Notes: a model not told the origin generated them from the sequence alone. Shown: positions 19,301 through 28,788, counted from the first letter of the stretch. The stretch: DNA of 64,000 nucleotides from Flavobacteriaceae bacterium (GCA_947453195.1 CANGFO010000002.1:124001-188000), one strand, 5' to 3'. Program-made: numbers and translations.

Positions 19301-20743
19301 TTAGTTAAATCTATTAATTTGAGTTATAATTTCTTGGACACTTGGGTTAACCAAATCTACAATTGGTTTTGGATGGATTCCGTAGAATAATAAAAAGGCA
19401 ATTAGTATCACAAAAACGATTATTTCATTTAAGGTTACTTCTGCAAATACTTTGGTGTTGGTTTCGCCAAGCATTACATTTTGGAACATTTTCAACATAT
19501 AATAAGCCCCTAAAATGATTGTGGTTCCACCTAATACGGCAAACCATATATTTACTTGCGACAAACTATATAACACGGTGAATTCTCCAATGAAGTTGAA
19601 AGTTCCTGGCAATGCAACAGATGCTAAAACCAAAATCATAAATAATGAAGTGAACTTAGGCGCTTGTGAACGAATTCCGCCTAAATCTTCAATAGTATAC
19701 GAATTAAATCTTCTATAAATCACTTCGGCAGCAAAGAACAATCCAACGATTACAAAACCGTGGGCAATCATTTGCGATACCGCTCCGCTGATACCGTCGG
19801 CAGTTAAAGTATAACAACCTGCAGCAATTAATCCAACGTGAGCTAATGAAGAATAAGCCAATAATTTCTTAAGATCTTTTTGACGTAAAGCCACAATCGA
19901 ACCATAAATTACTCCCGCAATACTCAAGCCAATTAGCGTTGGCATGTAGGTTTTAGCAGCTAATGGCGCAATAGGAATTTGCCAACGGATCACGCTGTAC
20001 AATCCCATTTTTAGCATGATACCAGATAAAAGCATGGTTCCAACAGTTGGTGCTTTTTGGTACACTTTTGCTTGCCAAGTATGGAAAGGAATAATCGGAA
20101 TTTTAATCGCATACGCTAAAAAGAAAGCAAAGAAAATCCAGAATTGTTCGGTAACTGATAATTTTAATTTCGTTAAATCGGATAGCATGAAACTTCCTGC
20201 TTTATCATATAAATAAGCAAAAGCAACTAGCATAAATAATGATCCTGCAAGTGTGTAAATAAAGAATTTTACCACTGCTTTTTTGCGTTCTTCAAGATCT
20301 CCGTTACCCCAAACTAATGCTATAAAATAGATTGGAATTAAAGATAACTCCCAGAAAATATAGTATAATAATCCGTCTGCAGCAAGAAAGGTTCCGGTCA
20401 TTGCAAATGCCATGAACAATACTAAGGCATAGAAGTTTTTGGAGTTATTAAATTTATTTGCAAAAGAAGATAACAGAATTATCGGAATTAAAGACACGGT
20501 TAATAAAACCATGGCAAGAGCCAATCCATCTGCTTTTAATGCAAAGGATACATTGGGTTGTAAAATCCAAGGATTGTTAAGGCTGATGTCAACACCACCA
20601 AGATAGTGATTTACTAAAACCGTGGTGCAACCTAATGCTGCCAAACTAAAGAATAGCGCCACTTTGGATGCCAATTTATCTCCAGAAACGAAGGTTACTA
20701 AGGCACCAATTAAAAGGACAATTAATATAAGGGATACGTTCAT
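19301..20743 (-). CDS. nuoM: NADH-quinone oxidoreductase subunit M
   Basis: The 480-residue polytopic protein is the second antiporter-like proton-pumping subunit of complex I. It has the F-W-E-L-S-L-I-P-I-Y-F-I motif with the conserved helix 5 Glu, P-I-I-P-F-H-T-W near residue 220 and the K-K-L-L-A-Y-S-S-L-A-H-V-G segment with conserved Lys and His. Ten bases separate it from nuoL and 5 from nuoN, so the three are cotranscribed. Confidence 0.97.
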   Translation of the reverse strand: MNVSLILIVLLIGALVTFVSGDKLASKVALFFSLAALGCTTVLVNHYLGGVDISLNNPWILQPNVSFALKADGLALAMVLLTVSLIPIILLSSFANKFNNSKNFYALVLFMAFAMTGTFLAADGLLYYIFWELSLIPIYFIALVWGNGDLEERKKAVVKFFIYTLAGSLFMLVAFAYLYDKAGSFMLSDLTKLKLSVTEQFWIFFAFFLAYAIKIPIIPFHTWQAKVYQKAPTVGTMLLSGIMLKMGLYSVIRWQIPIAPLAAKTYMPTLIGLSIAGVIYGSIVALRQKDLKKLLAYSSLAHVGLIAAGCYTLTADGISGAVSQMIAHGFVIVGLFFAAEVIYRRFNSYTIEDLGGIRSQAPKFTSLFMILVLASVALPGTFNFIGEFTVLYSLSQVNIWFAVLGGTTIILGAYYMLKMFQNVMLGETNTKVFAEVTLNEIIVFVILIAFLLFYGIHPKPIVDLVNPSVQEIITQINRFN

Positions 20744-20753
20744 TTTCTTTAAA

Positions 20754-22631
20754 TTATTGTGCTAAAAATAAATAACTAACTATGGCTAATACTCCAATTA
20801 CAAATGCAAAAAGGTACAAACCAATACTTCCAGATTGTAATTTTTTACCTTGATTACTTAACCCATTAGCAACGGTTCCGAAACCGTAAACAATTCCTCC
20901 AAGAGCAGGCTCAAGAGTAGTTCTAAAGAAGTTGGAAAGTGCGTTTAGTGGGGTAATAATAAGGAAGGTGTAGAACTCATCTACATAATATTTATTGTAA
21001 ATAGTTTTAGAAACACCTGCAATTTCTGAATCTTGTTTTGGAACAAATCCTTGTTTGATGTATTTAGCATACGCCCAAACAATTCCAATGATAGCGCCTG
21101 TTAAAGCAATTCCCATTAACATATATTCTTGGCTTCCAAGAGCATGTTCTTCGTGTTTTCCTGCTAAAATTGGTTCTAAGAAATGGTTTAACCAATTGCT
21201 TCCTGGTAAATTAATTAATCCACCAACAGTTGCTAATGCCGCTAATATGATTAATGGTAAAGTAATTAAACTCGGACTTTCATGTAAATGGTGTTTTTGT
21301 TCTTCGGTACCTCTAAAGTCTCTGAAGAAAGTTAAATACATCAATCTAAACATATAGAAAGCAGTCATGATAGAAGCAATAGATCCGATAATCCATAAGG
21401 TTTTATTGTGTTCGAAAGCAACCATTAAAATTTCGTCTTTAGACCAAAATCCAGCGAATGGGAAAATACCTGCAATCGCTAATGTTGAAATTAACATAGT
21501 TGCAAAAGTGATTGGCATTGCTTTACGCAAACCACCCATTTTACGCATATCTTGTTCGCCATGCAAAGCATGAATTACCGATCCTGATCCTAAGAACAAA
21601 CATGCTTTAAAGAAGGCATGTGTAATTACGTGGAAAACGGCAACGTTGTAAGCACCCATTCCTAAGGCTAAAAACATTAACCCTAATTGGGATACCGTTG
21701 AATAAGCTAATACTTTTTTAATATCATTTTGAAGTAATCCTATTGATGCAGCAACTAAAGCAGTAATGGCTCCAACAATAGCTATGATGTTTTGAACTTC
21801 GGGAGTTAAATCAAACAAGAAGTTCATTCTAGTAATCATAAAGATACCTGCCGTTACCATCGTAGCAGCGTGAATTAATGCCGAAACTGGTGTTGGACCA
21901 GCCATTGCATCAGGTAACCAAGTGTAAAGAGGTAATTGAGCTGATTTTCCGGTTGCTCCAATGAAAAGGCATAAAGCAGCCAATCCTAATAAAGCAGTAT
22001 TTGCAGTTCCCGCTGATAAGGCTTGTTTCATTTCAACAAAGTTCAAGGTAGAGAACATAAATGCCAATATGAATATTCCAATTAAGAAACCTAAATCTCC
22101 AATACGATTCATGATGAATGCTTTCTTAGCCGCATCATTGTAATCTTGGTTTTTATGCCAAAATCCGATTAGTAAGTAGGAGCAAAGTCCAACGCCTTCC
22201 CAACCGATAAACATAACTAGTAAGTTATTTCCAATAACTAAAGTAATCATGAAGAACACGAATAAATTTAAATACGCAAAAAACTTGTGCATATTTTCAT
22301 CTTCGTGCATGTAGCTGATAGAATATAAGTGAATTAACGAACCAATTCCGGTTACAAAAAGCAACCACAATAATGACAATTGGTCTAATAAAATTCCGAA
22401 ATCTACTTTAAGTTTTCCTATTTGGATCCAATCCAATAAGGTAACCGAAACGGGTTTTCCGGTTGCATTTAATTGAAGGAAAAAATACAAACTCATTGCA
22501 AATGATACTATAACTGCTATAGTTCCGATAGCACCAGCAATGCTTTTTCCTGCTTTTTTTCCGAAGAAAACATTAAATAAGAACCCAACAAATGGGGTTA
22601 ATAATAAGAGTAAAACTAAGTTATTGTCCAT
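20754..22631 (-). CDS. nuoL: NADH-quinone oxidoreductase subunit L
   Basis: The 625-residue product is the distal proton-pumping subunit of complex I. It shows the F-I-G-W-E-G-V-G-L-C-S-Y-L-L-I-G-F-W signature near residue 140, A-Q-L-P-L-Y-T-W-L-P-D-A-M-A-G-P-T-P-V-S near residue 235 and K-K-V-L-A-Y-S-T-V-S-Q-L-G. The extended C-terminal part fits the lateral helix and terminal transmembrane helix of NuoL. Gaps to its neighbours are 6 and 10 bases. Confidence 0.97.
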   Translation of the reverse strand: MDNNLVLLLLLTPFVGFLFNVFFGKKAGKSIAGAIGTIAVIVSFAMSLYFFLQLNATGKPVSVTLLDWIQIGKLKVDFGILLDQLSLLWLLFVTGIGSLIHLYSISYMHEDENMHKFFAYLNLFVFFMITLVIGNNLLVMFIGWEGVGLCSYLLIGFWHKNQDYNDAAKKAFIMNRIGDLGFLIGIFILAFMFSTLNFVEMKQALSAGTANTALLGLAALCLFIGATGKSAQLPLYTWLPDAMAGPTPVSALIHAATMVTAGIFMITRMNFLFDLTPEVQNIIAIVGAITALVAASIGLLQNDIKKVLAYSTVSQLGLMFLALGMGAYNVAVFHVITHAFFKACLFLGSGSVIHALHGEQDMRKMGGLRKAMPITFATMLISTLAIAGIFPFAGFWSKDEILMVAFEHNKTLWIIGSIASIMTAFYMFRLMYLTFFRDFRGTEEQKHHLHESPSLITLPLIILAALATVGGLINLPGSNWLNHFLEPILAGKHEEHALGSQEYMLMGIALTGAIIGIVWAYAKYIKQGFVPKQDSEIAGVSKTIYNKYYVDEFYTFLIITPLNALSNFFRTTLEPALGGIVYGFGTVANGLSNQGKKLQSGSIGLYLFAFVIGVLAIVSYLFLAQ

Positions 22632-22637
22632 TAGGGA

Positions 22638-22958
22638 TTATCCTTTTAAGTTCTTTAAATTTGAGATATCAACCGATCCAATATTTCGGAAAACCGAAAC
22701 TAGTAATGCCAATCCAACGGCTACTTCGGCAGCTGCAACCGTCATCGAGAAAAATACAAATACTTCTCCTTTGGCATCTTGCCAATAGGTTGAAAACGCT
22801 ATAAACAATAAGTTTACTGCATTTAGCATAATTTCGATTGACATGAAAACGATGATGGCATTTCTTCTATACAACACTCCAAAAATTCCGATACAAAAAA
22901 GTAAAACGGAAAGGAAAATGTAATTTTCTATACCTATTTGATTTAAAATATTTTCCAT
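22638..22958 (-). CDS. nuoK: NADH-quinone oxidoreductase subunit K
   Basis: The 106-residue, three-helix membrane subunit carries the two conserved glutamates in helices 2 and 3 (F-M-S-I-E-I-M-L-N-A-V-N and V-A-A-A-E-V-A-V-G-L-A). An earlier in-frame ATG at 23003 would add a charged, non-conserved 15-residue extension overlapping nuoJ. The ATG at 22958 starts one base after the nuoJ stop and gives the family's normal N-terminus (M-E-N-I-L-N-Q-I-G), so I chose it. Confidence 0.95.
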   Translation of the reverse strand: MENILNQIGIENYIFLSVLLFCIGIFGVLYRRNAIIVFMSIEIMLNAVNLLFIAFSTYWQDAKGEVFVFFSMTVAAAEVAVGLALLVSVFRNIGSVDISNLKNLKG

Positions 22959-22959
22959 A

Positions 22960-23481
22960 TTATTTAGATGTTTTTTCTTTTTTAGACAATAATACTGCTC
23001 CAATCATTGCAACTAATAATAATACTGAAGCAAATTCAAACGGAACCATAAATCCGTCTTTATCGTCTAATAACACGGTTCCTAATTTTTTTATCGATTG
23101 GAAATCTTCGTGACTGGTATAATATTCTCCAACAAATGGTTTTGAATACATGAATATTAATACCAAGGCAGTGCTCAATAATACAAAAACGGTGATAGCA
23201 CCAAGTCTAGTAATTCTTGGTTTGTGCACTTCATCTTCTTTGTTTAAATTCATTAACATGATGGTAAATAAGAAGAGTACCATGATGGCTCCCGAATAGA
23301 CTATAATATGTACAATTGCTAAAAATTGTGCATTAAATAATAAGTAATGACCTGCAATTGAAAAGAAGCACAATACTAAATAAATAGCACTATGAATTGG
23401 GTTTCTACTGTAAATAGTTAAAAAGGCTGTTGCCAGTGTAAAAGCCGCTAGGATATAAAATATAATAAGTACTGGTGCCAT
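22960..23481 (-). CDS. nuoJ: NADH-quinone oxidoreductase subunit J
   Basis: The 173-residue product has five hydrophobic helices. The conserved helix 3 segment with its helix-breaking glycine is visible as A-I-V-H-I-I-V-Y-S-G-A-I-M-V-L-F-L-F. It is a core membrane subunit of complex I near the quinone channel. Two bases separate it from nuoI. Confidence 0.96.
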   Translation of the reverse strand: MAPVLIIFYILAAFTLATAFLTIYSRNPIHSAIYLVLCFFSIAGHYLLFNAQFLAIVHIIVYSGAIMVLFLFTIMLMNLNKEDEVHKPRITRLGAITVFVLLSTALVLIFMYSKPFVGEYYTSHEDFQSIKKLGTVLLDDKDGFMVPFEFASVLLLVAMIGAVLLSKKEKTSK

Positions 23482-23483
23482 AA

Positions 23484-24026
23484 TTAATTTAGGTTTTTAG
23501 TATTTGCTATAGCCATTTCTAGAGGCATAACCAATTTGTCTTTTCCAAAAATAAAATCTTCTCTATGGTACTGCGCAGGAACTAATTCTTTTGAAATTGT
23601 TAAGTAAATAGCGTCTTTAGGACAAGCTTCTTCACACAATCCGCAGAAAATGCAACGCAACATATTGATTTCATAGATCTCAGCATATTTTTCTTCGCGG
23701 TACAAATGTTTCTCATCTGGTTTACGCTCGGCAGCTTTCATAGTAATTGCTTCGGCAGGACATGATAATGCGCACAAACCACAAGCAGTACAATTTTCTC
23801 TACCTTGTTCGTCGCGTTTCAACATGTGTCTTCCGCGGTACACCGGACTAAATTCTCGAACTTGTTCCGGATAATGAATGGTTGCTTTTTTGCTAAAAAA
23901 GTGTTTGATGGTAATCCACAAACCTTTTACAATAGCAATCAGGTATAGTCTTTCTAAAAAAGTCATTTCCTTATTGGAAACCTGCTTTTTACTGCCTGAT
24001 AATGAAATATTTTGTATTGATGACAT
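23484..24026 (-). CDS. nuoI: NADH-quinone oxidoreductase subunit I (two 4Fe-4S clusters)
   Basis: The 180-residue ferredoxin-like subunit has two CxxCxxCxxxCP motifs, C-T-A-C-G-L-C-A-L-S-C-P near residue 80 and C-I-F-C-G-L-C-E-E-A-C-P near residue 125. These bind clusters N6a and N6b, which pass electrons towards N2 in NuoB. An amphipathic N-terminal helix precedes them. It follows nuoH after 16 bases. Confidence 0.97.
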   Translation of the reverse strand: MSSIQNISLSGSKKQVSNKEMTFLERLYLIAIVKGLWITIKHFFSKKATIHYPEQVREFSPVYRGRHMLKRDEQGRENCTACGLCALSCPAEAITMKAAERKPDEKHLYREEKYAEIYEINMLRCIFCGLCEEACPKDAIYLTISKELVPAQYHREDFIFGKDKLVMPLEMAIANTKNLN

Positions 24027-24042
24027 AATTGTTATTTCCTAA

Positions 24043-25101
24043 TTAAAACCCTAAATAAGTTAAAATTTCACCTCTTAAATTGATAATTCCTGTAATGATA
24101 ATATTTACAATTGAAAGCGGAATTAAGATCTTCCAACCTAAATTCATCAATTGATCGTATCTAAATCTTGGTATAGTCCAACGAATCCACATAAAGAAGA
24201 AAATGAAAAAGCAAAGTTTTGCAAACAAGGCTCCCATTCCAATAATATTTCCAAGATTTACACCCCAATTTTCAACAACCCAACTCATTCCAGGGTAGTT
24301 GTAACCCCCAAAGAACAATACAGATATAATAGTTGAAGAGATGAACATATTAGCATATTCTGCAAATAAATAGAATCCCATTTTCATGGAAGAATACTCT
24401 GTATGATAACCCCCAATTAATTCTGATTCACATTCTGCTAAATCGAAAGGGGTTCTATTGGTTTCTGCGAAAGCACAAATTAAAAAGATAAGAAACGATA
24501 ACGGTTGATAAAAAACATTCCAATGCAAACCATGTTGTTGTACCGAAATTTCTTTCAAGCTCAAAGTTCCAGTCATCATCAATAAAGCAATCATCGATAA
24601 TCCCATAGCAACTTCATAAGAAACCATTTGTGATGCAGCACGAACTGCTCCCATTAAGGAGAACTTATTATTGGATGCCCATCCACCAATCATGATTCCG
24701 TAAACTCCAATAGAAACTACTGCAAAAATATAAAGCAATGCACTATCAGTATCAGTAGCTTGAAGTATAACATCCTTACCAAATATATGTAATTTATCCC
24801 CCCACGGAATTACAGCGCTGGTCATTAAAGCAGCGCTCATTGCGATGGCTGGTCCTACAAAAAACAAAAATCTATTTTTGGTATCTGGTTCAAACTCTTC
24901 TTTTGCAAAAAGTTTCATTCCGTCTGCAAGTGGTTGTAATAAACCTCCCCATCCCGCACGATTAGGTCCAACTCTATCTTGAAGAAAAGCAGCAACTTTA
25001 CGTTCTGCCCAAGTAGAATACATGGCCATGATCATCGTTACAGCAAAAACTACAACAATAATCACACTTTTTTCTACAATGAAGGCGGTACTACTATCCA
25101 T
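24043..25101 (-). CDS. nuoH: NADH-quinone oxidoreductase subunit H
   Basis: The 352-residue, eight-helix membrane protein forms much of the quinone-binding chamber. Conserved loops are visible: W-A-E-R-K-V-A-A-F-L-Q-D-R-V-G-P-N-R near residue 35, E-T-N-R-T-P-F-D-L-A-E-C-E-S-E-L near residue 213 and the R-W-T-I-P-R-F-R-Y-D-Q-L-M segment near residue 310. Its start overlaps the end of nuoG by 8 bases, indicating translational coupling. Confidence 0.97.
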   Translation of the reverse strand: MDSSTAFIVEKSVIIVVVFAVTMIMAMYSTWAERKVAAFLQDRVGPNRAGWGGLLQPLADGMKLFAKEEFEPDTKNRFLFFVGPAIAMSAALMTSAVIPWGDKLHIFGKDVILQATDTDSALLYIFAVVSIGVYGIMIGGWASNNKFSLMGAVRAASQMVSYEVAMGLSMIALLMMTGTLSLKEISVQQHGLHWNVFYQPLSFLIFLICAFAETNRTPFDLAECESELIGGYHTEYSSMKMGFYLFAEYANMFISSTIISVLFFGGYNYPGMSWVVENWGVNLGNIIGMGALFAKLCFFIFFFMWIRWTIPRFRYDQLMNLGWKILIPLSIVNIIITGIINLRGEILTYLGF

Positions 25102-26152
25102 TTTGTTTAGTATTTATTGGGTTACCATCTATTTTTTCGTTGTATGCAATCTCGGCCATACTAATTTTTTTACGGTCTTGATCTCTTCCTTGAAGAATTC
25201 CTTTTTCAGTTTCAATCACTACTTTTTCAGTGGTGTTGTATTTTTTATTTTGGTTGATAACGGAATCTTTTTCGAATTTTCTTGGTCCTTCAATAACCCA
25301 ATCCGAAACTTCCTTTTTATCAAAACGACACGTATTACAGATAAAATCTTCTACCTCGTGGTACTCGTCTTTTCTTGCGGTTACTCTTTGAATTTCGTTT
25401 CCAAACATCCAAACCGTTGTTTTTCCGCAACATCCTGGAGTAGTACATTCTCTGTGCGCATTGAATGGTTTATTAAACCAAACTCTCGATTTGAATCTAA
25501 ACGTTTTATCAGTTAATGCTCCAACCGGACATACATCAATCATGTTTCCAGAGAACTCATTATCAATAGCTGCAGATACACAAGTCGAAATTTGAGAATG
25601 ATCTCCACGGTTTAAAACTCCGTGAACTCTACCATCTGTTAATTGATCGGCAACTTCTACACAACGTTGGCATACAATGCAACGGTTCATGTGTAATTGA
25701 ATTTTGTCACCAATATTTTCTGGTTCGAATGTTCTTTTTTCTTCTATGAAACGCGTTTCCGATTTTCCGTGTTCGAAACTTAGATTTTGCAAATCACATT
25801 CTCCAGCCTGATCGCAAACTGGGCAATCTAATGGGTGGTTGATTAAAAGAAATTCGGTTACCGCTTTACGCGCTTCCGTTACTCTTTCTGAAGATTTGCT
25901 GGCAACTTCCATTCCGTCTTGACATCCTGTTACACAAGATGCTACTAGTTTTGGCATTGGTCGTGGATCCGCTTCGCTACCTTTAGTTACATCAACTAAA
26001 CAACAACGGCATTTTCCACCGGTGCCTTTTAGTTTAGAATAATAACACATGGCTGGCGGAACAGATTCTCCACCAATCATTCGAGCTGCTTGCAGGATGG
26101 TTGTTCCTGGTGCTACTTCAATTTCTTGACCGTCTATGGTTACTTTCATCAA
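25094..26152 (-). CDS. nuoG: Short NuoG-type iron-sulfur subunit of complex I
   Basis: The N-terminal part has a 2Fe-2S ferredoxin fold (T-I-L-Q-A-A, the C-R-C-C pair and flanking Cys), the His/Cys motif H-P-L-D-C-P-V-C-D-Q-A-G-E-C for cluster N3, and R-C-I-V-C-Q-R-C ... C-P-V-G-A-L-T for a further 4Fe-4S cluster. A C-C-G ... C-N-T-C zone near residues 240-290 resembles the start of the molybdopterin-type region. The protein ends at residue 352, whereas classical NuoG has about 700-900 residues, so the large molybdopterin-like domain is absent. Short forms are, to my memory, usual in Flavobacteria, so this is probably not a pseudogene. An alternative start lies one codon inside. It passes electrons from NuoE/F towards NuoI. 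Confidence 0.93.
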   Translation of the reverse strand: MMKVTIDGQEIEVAPGTTILQAARMIGGESVPPAMCYYSKLKGTGGKCRCCLVDVTKGSEADPRPMPKLVASCVTGCQDGMEVASKSSERVTEARKAVTEFLLINHPLDCPVCDQAGECDLQNLSFEHGKSETRFIEEKRTFEPENIGDKIQLHMNRCIVCQRCVEVADQLTDGRVHGVLNRGDHSQISTCVSAAIDNEFSGNMIDVCPVGALTDKTFRFKSRVWFNKPFNAHRECTTPGCCGKTTVWMFGNEIQRVTARKDEYHEVEDFICNTCRFDKKEVSDWVIEGPRKFEKDSVINQNKKYNTTEKVVIETEKGILQGRDQDRKKISMAEIAYNEKIDGNPINTKQNG

Positions 26153-26163
26153 TTATAATTTCT

Positions 26164-27414
26164 TTATTTCTTCAAAAATTTATTTGAAAAAATATTATTG
26201 TTTTTATCTTTTAATTCAATTATATAAATTCCTGTCTCTAAAAAAGATAGGTCGATGTTATTTTGTAAAATCTTATTATCCATAATTTTTTTACCCACCA
26301 TGTCATATACAGCTACGCTTTCAATCTGCACGTTGCCAGCATCAAAATTCAGAATATTGATAACTGGGTTTGGGTAAACGGAAATCTTACTTTCCGTAAA
26401 TTTTTCATTTGATAATGCAGCGTCATTTATAATTACTACTTTGTCATCACTCGTAATCATTGCGTACATTCCATGCCCACAAGAGATTATTTTTTTTACT
26501 GTACCAAAAGCTTGTGTAATGTTTAAGGAATCATATGTCAAAAAAGTATTGGCATTGAATCTTTTGAAAATGATATTACCACTATTGTTGATGCCGAAAC
26601 AAACTAAATTATTCGTAATATCGTATGCAACGGGGCCATTTACATTAGGGAACGTTCCATCAAGGAATGGTGTTGAAGAAACATCCAAAGACATTCCATT
26701 TGGAAAATAAACATGATTATTTCCAGCATAAACAAAATTGGCATTAGACATAAATCCACCAGAAATAGCATTCCCAGAAATCAATGAAACTCCTGAGCTA
26801 TTTACCACCAAGTTATTAAAAGAATAGGCAGTACTTTCATTATCATAACCAAATAACAAGGAAGAATTTTTAAACTCAATTTGATTACTAATTTCACCAT
26901 TTCCATACCAGTCAGCAACTGTAGGTCTTACTACACCATTATCATAAATTGCAACAGCTGCAAATCTCGGAGAAACAGTAGTATACTTTCTGGCAACGGC
27001 AATTGAATTGGGTTGACCTGGAATTACTTCAATATCTTCAGCATAATAAGGACCTAAAAAGGAATCATTGCCTAAGGGGAATTGTAATCCAGCTGTTTGT
27101 GTTGTTACATTAAACTTTCTAATAGTTGCTGCTCCATTAAATCCCGTATAAATGAATTGACCATCGTCTGATATAGCCATAATGGAAGGCTCACTACCCA
27201 TGAAAATAGTGTTCTCTAAAAGGTATGTGTTAGGGTTTATTACTCCTATGCTATTTCCATTTGATCCATTTGAAGATGGAATAGTAACATATATTTTATT
27301 TGTTATAGAATCATAAACTAAATCATTAGTTGCAACATTAACGGTATGTATAGATATCTGACTATTACATATTGAAAAGCTGAGAACAAATAAAAAAATG
27401 AATATATTTTTCAT
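26164..27414 (-). CDS. Secreted beta-propeller-like protein with type IX sorting domain, inside the nuo operon
   Basis: The 416-residue product has a signal peptide (M-K-N-I-F-I-F-L-F-V-L-S-F-S-I-C-N-S-Q). Residues about 25-330 hold YVTN/surface-layer-type propeller repeats (V-Y-D-S-I-T-N-K-I-Y-V-T, then M-A-I-S-D-D-G-Q-F-I-Y-T-G, then A-Y-D-I-T-N-N-L-V-C-F). The end (about 340-416) is a type A T9SS sorting domain, with I-S-V-Y-P-N-P-V-I-N, G-I-Y-I-I-E-L-K-D and a basic tail. It is therefore expected at the cell surface. Nothing in it relates to complex I. Yet it sits in line between nuoF (2 bases upstream) and nuoG (11 bases downstream), so it must be cotranscribed with the operon. No terminator, repeat or insertion-sequence remnant flanks it. 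Confidence 0.9.
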   Translation of the reverse strand: MKNIFIFLFVLSFSICNSQISIHTVNVATNDLVYDSITNKIYVTIPSSNGSNGNSIGVINPNTYLLENTIFMGSEPSIMAISDDGQFIYTGFNGAATIRKFNVTTQTAGLQFPLGNDSFLGPYYAEDIEVIPGQPNSIAVARKYTTVSPRFAAVAIYDNGVVRPTVADWYGNGEISNQIEFKNSSLLFGYDNESTAYSFNNLVVNSSGVSLISGNAISGGFMSNANFVYAGNNHVYFPNGMSLDVSSTPFLDGTFPNVNGPVAYDITNNLVCFGINNSGNIIFKRFNANTFLTYDSLNITQAFGTVKKIISCGHGMYAMITSDDKVVIINDAALSNEKFTESKISVYPNPVINILNFDAGNVQIESVAVYDMVGKKIMDNKILQNNIDLSFLETGIYIIELKDKNNNIFSNKFLKK

Positions 27415-27416
27415 AA

Positions 27417-28784
27417 TTATATTATTTGCTTTGTTATTAAGTTTCTTACTTTTTCAAAAGGCTCTGCAACAAAGTGATCTCTATTTTTTATTTTTTCTGG
27501 GAAACGAATGTGGTATTCAAACTCGTCTCTAAAATGGCGAATTGCCGCAGCAACTGGCCAAGAAGCAGCATCTCCTAATGGGCAGATGGTATTACCTTCA
27601 ATTTTAGATTGGATGCTCCATAGCAATTCGATATCCTCTTCACGACCTTGACCGTTTTCAATTCTCCATAATACTTTTTCTAACCATCCTGTTCCTTCTC
27701 TACATGGCGTACATTGTCCGCAGCTTTCATGATGGTAAAATCTTGAAAAATTCCAAGTGTTACGCACAATACAAGCTCTGTCATCATATACAATAAATCC
27801 ACCTGAACCTAGCATCGATCCGGTTGCAAAACCTCCGTCAGATAGACTTTCGTAAGACATTAATCGGTCTTCACCAGCAGCCGTTTTATAGATTAAATTA
27901 GCTGGTAAAATAGGCACCGAACTTCCTCCAGGCACCAATGCTTTAAGAGGTCTGTCCGTTTGCATTCCGCCACAATATTCATCCGAATTCATGAATTCAT
28001 AAACAGATAAGCCCAATTCAATTTCGTAAACGCCTTGGTTTTTAATATTTCCAGAAGCCGAAATTAATTTGGTTCCTGTAGAACGGCCTATTCCTATTCC
28101 TGCATAATCAGCACCTGAATTATTGATAATCCAAGGCACAGCCGAAATAGTTTCTACGTTATTTACTACGGTTGGATTTTGCCAAAGTCCTTTTACAGCA
28201 GGGAATGGTGGTTTTAATCTAGGATTTCCACGATTTCCTTCTAAACTTTCTAAAAGTGCAGTTTCTTCACCGCATATGTAGGCTCCACCACCAATTTGAA
28301 CATAAAGTTCTAAATCGTATCCAGATCCTAATATATTTTTACCCAACCACCCAGTAGCTTTTGCTTCGGCGATGGCTTTTTCTAATATTTTATAAACCCA
28401 CATATATTCTCCACGAATGTAGATATACGATAGGTTGGCACCCAATGCGTAACTTGAAGTAATCATTCCTTCTATTAATAAGTGCGGAATGTATTCCATT
28501 AAGAAACGGTCTTTGAAAGTACCTGGTTCCGATTCGTCAGCATTACAAACTAAATGTCTTGGGTTACCCGATTTTTTGTCGATGAAACTCCATTTCATTC
28601 CAGCTGGAAATCCTGCGCCACCACGACCACGAAGCCCCGAAGTTTTTACTTCTTCTACAACTTCATCCGGTGTCATTTTTTTCAAGGCTTTTTCTACCGA
28701 TGCATAACCGCCTTCTTTACGGTATACTTCATAGGTTTTTATCCCCGGAACATTGATTTTGTCTAATAATATTTTTCTTCCCAT
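27417..28784 (-). CDS. nuoF: NADH-quinone oxidoreductase subunit F (NADH/FMN-binding)
   Basis: The 455-residue flavoprotein oxidises NADH. It has the glycine-rich NADH/FMN site G-L-R-G-R-G-G-A-G-F-P-A-G near residue 55, C-N-A-D-E-S-E-P-G-T-F-K-D-R near residue 85, the G-A-G-A-Y-I-C-G-E-E-T-A-L type segment (here G-G-G-A-Y-I-C-G-E-E-T-A-L) and the N3 cluster motif E-S-C-G-Q-C-T-P-C-R-E-G with a distant Cys. It starts 4 bases after nuoE. Confidence 0.97.
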   Translation of the reverse strand: MGRKILLDKINVPGIKTYEVYRKEGGYASVEKALKKMTPDEVVEEVKTSGLRGRGGAGFPAGMKWSFIDKKSGNPRHLVCNADESEPGTFKDRFLMEYIPHLLIEGMITSSYALGANLSYIYIRGEYMWVYKILEKAIAEAKATGWLGKNILGSGYDLELYVQIGGGAYICGEETALLESLEGNRGNPRLKPPFPAVKGLWQNPTVVNNVETISAVPWIINNSGADYAGIGIGRSTGTKLISASGNIKNQGVYEIELGLSVYEFMNSDEYCGGMQTDRPLKALVPGGSSVPILPANLIYKTAAGEDRLMSYESLSDGGFATGSMLGSGGFIVYDDRACIVRNTWNFSRFYHHESCGQCTPCREGTGWLEKVLWRIENGQGREEDIELLWSIQSKIEGNTICPLGDAASWPVAAAIRHFRDEFEYHIRFPEKIKNRDHFVAEPFEKVRNLITKQII

Positions 28785-28788
28785 GATA

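Noticed and set aside
22638..23003. A longer NuoK starting at 23003
   Set aside because: The extra 15 residues are charged and lie within the nuoJ coding end; the start at 22958 gives the normal family N-terminus.
25022..25516. A 164-codon open frame on the plus strand
   Set aside because: It lies entirely antisense to nuoH and nuoG, whose conserved motifs are certain, and its product is a low-complexity hydrophobic sequence.
25094..26152. Short nuoG as a truncated pseudogene
   Set aside because: All Fe-S motifs are intact, the stop overlaps the nuoH start by 8 bases in a normal coupling arrangement, and short forms are known in this group.
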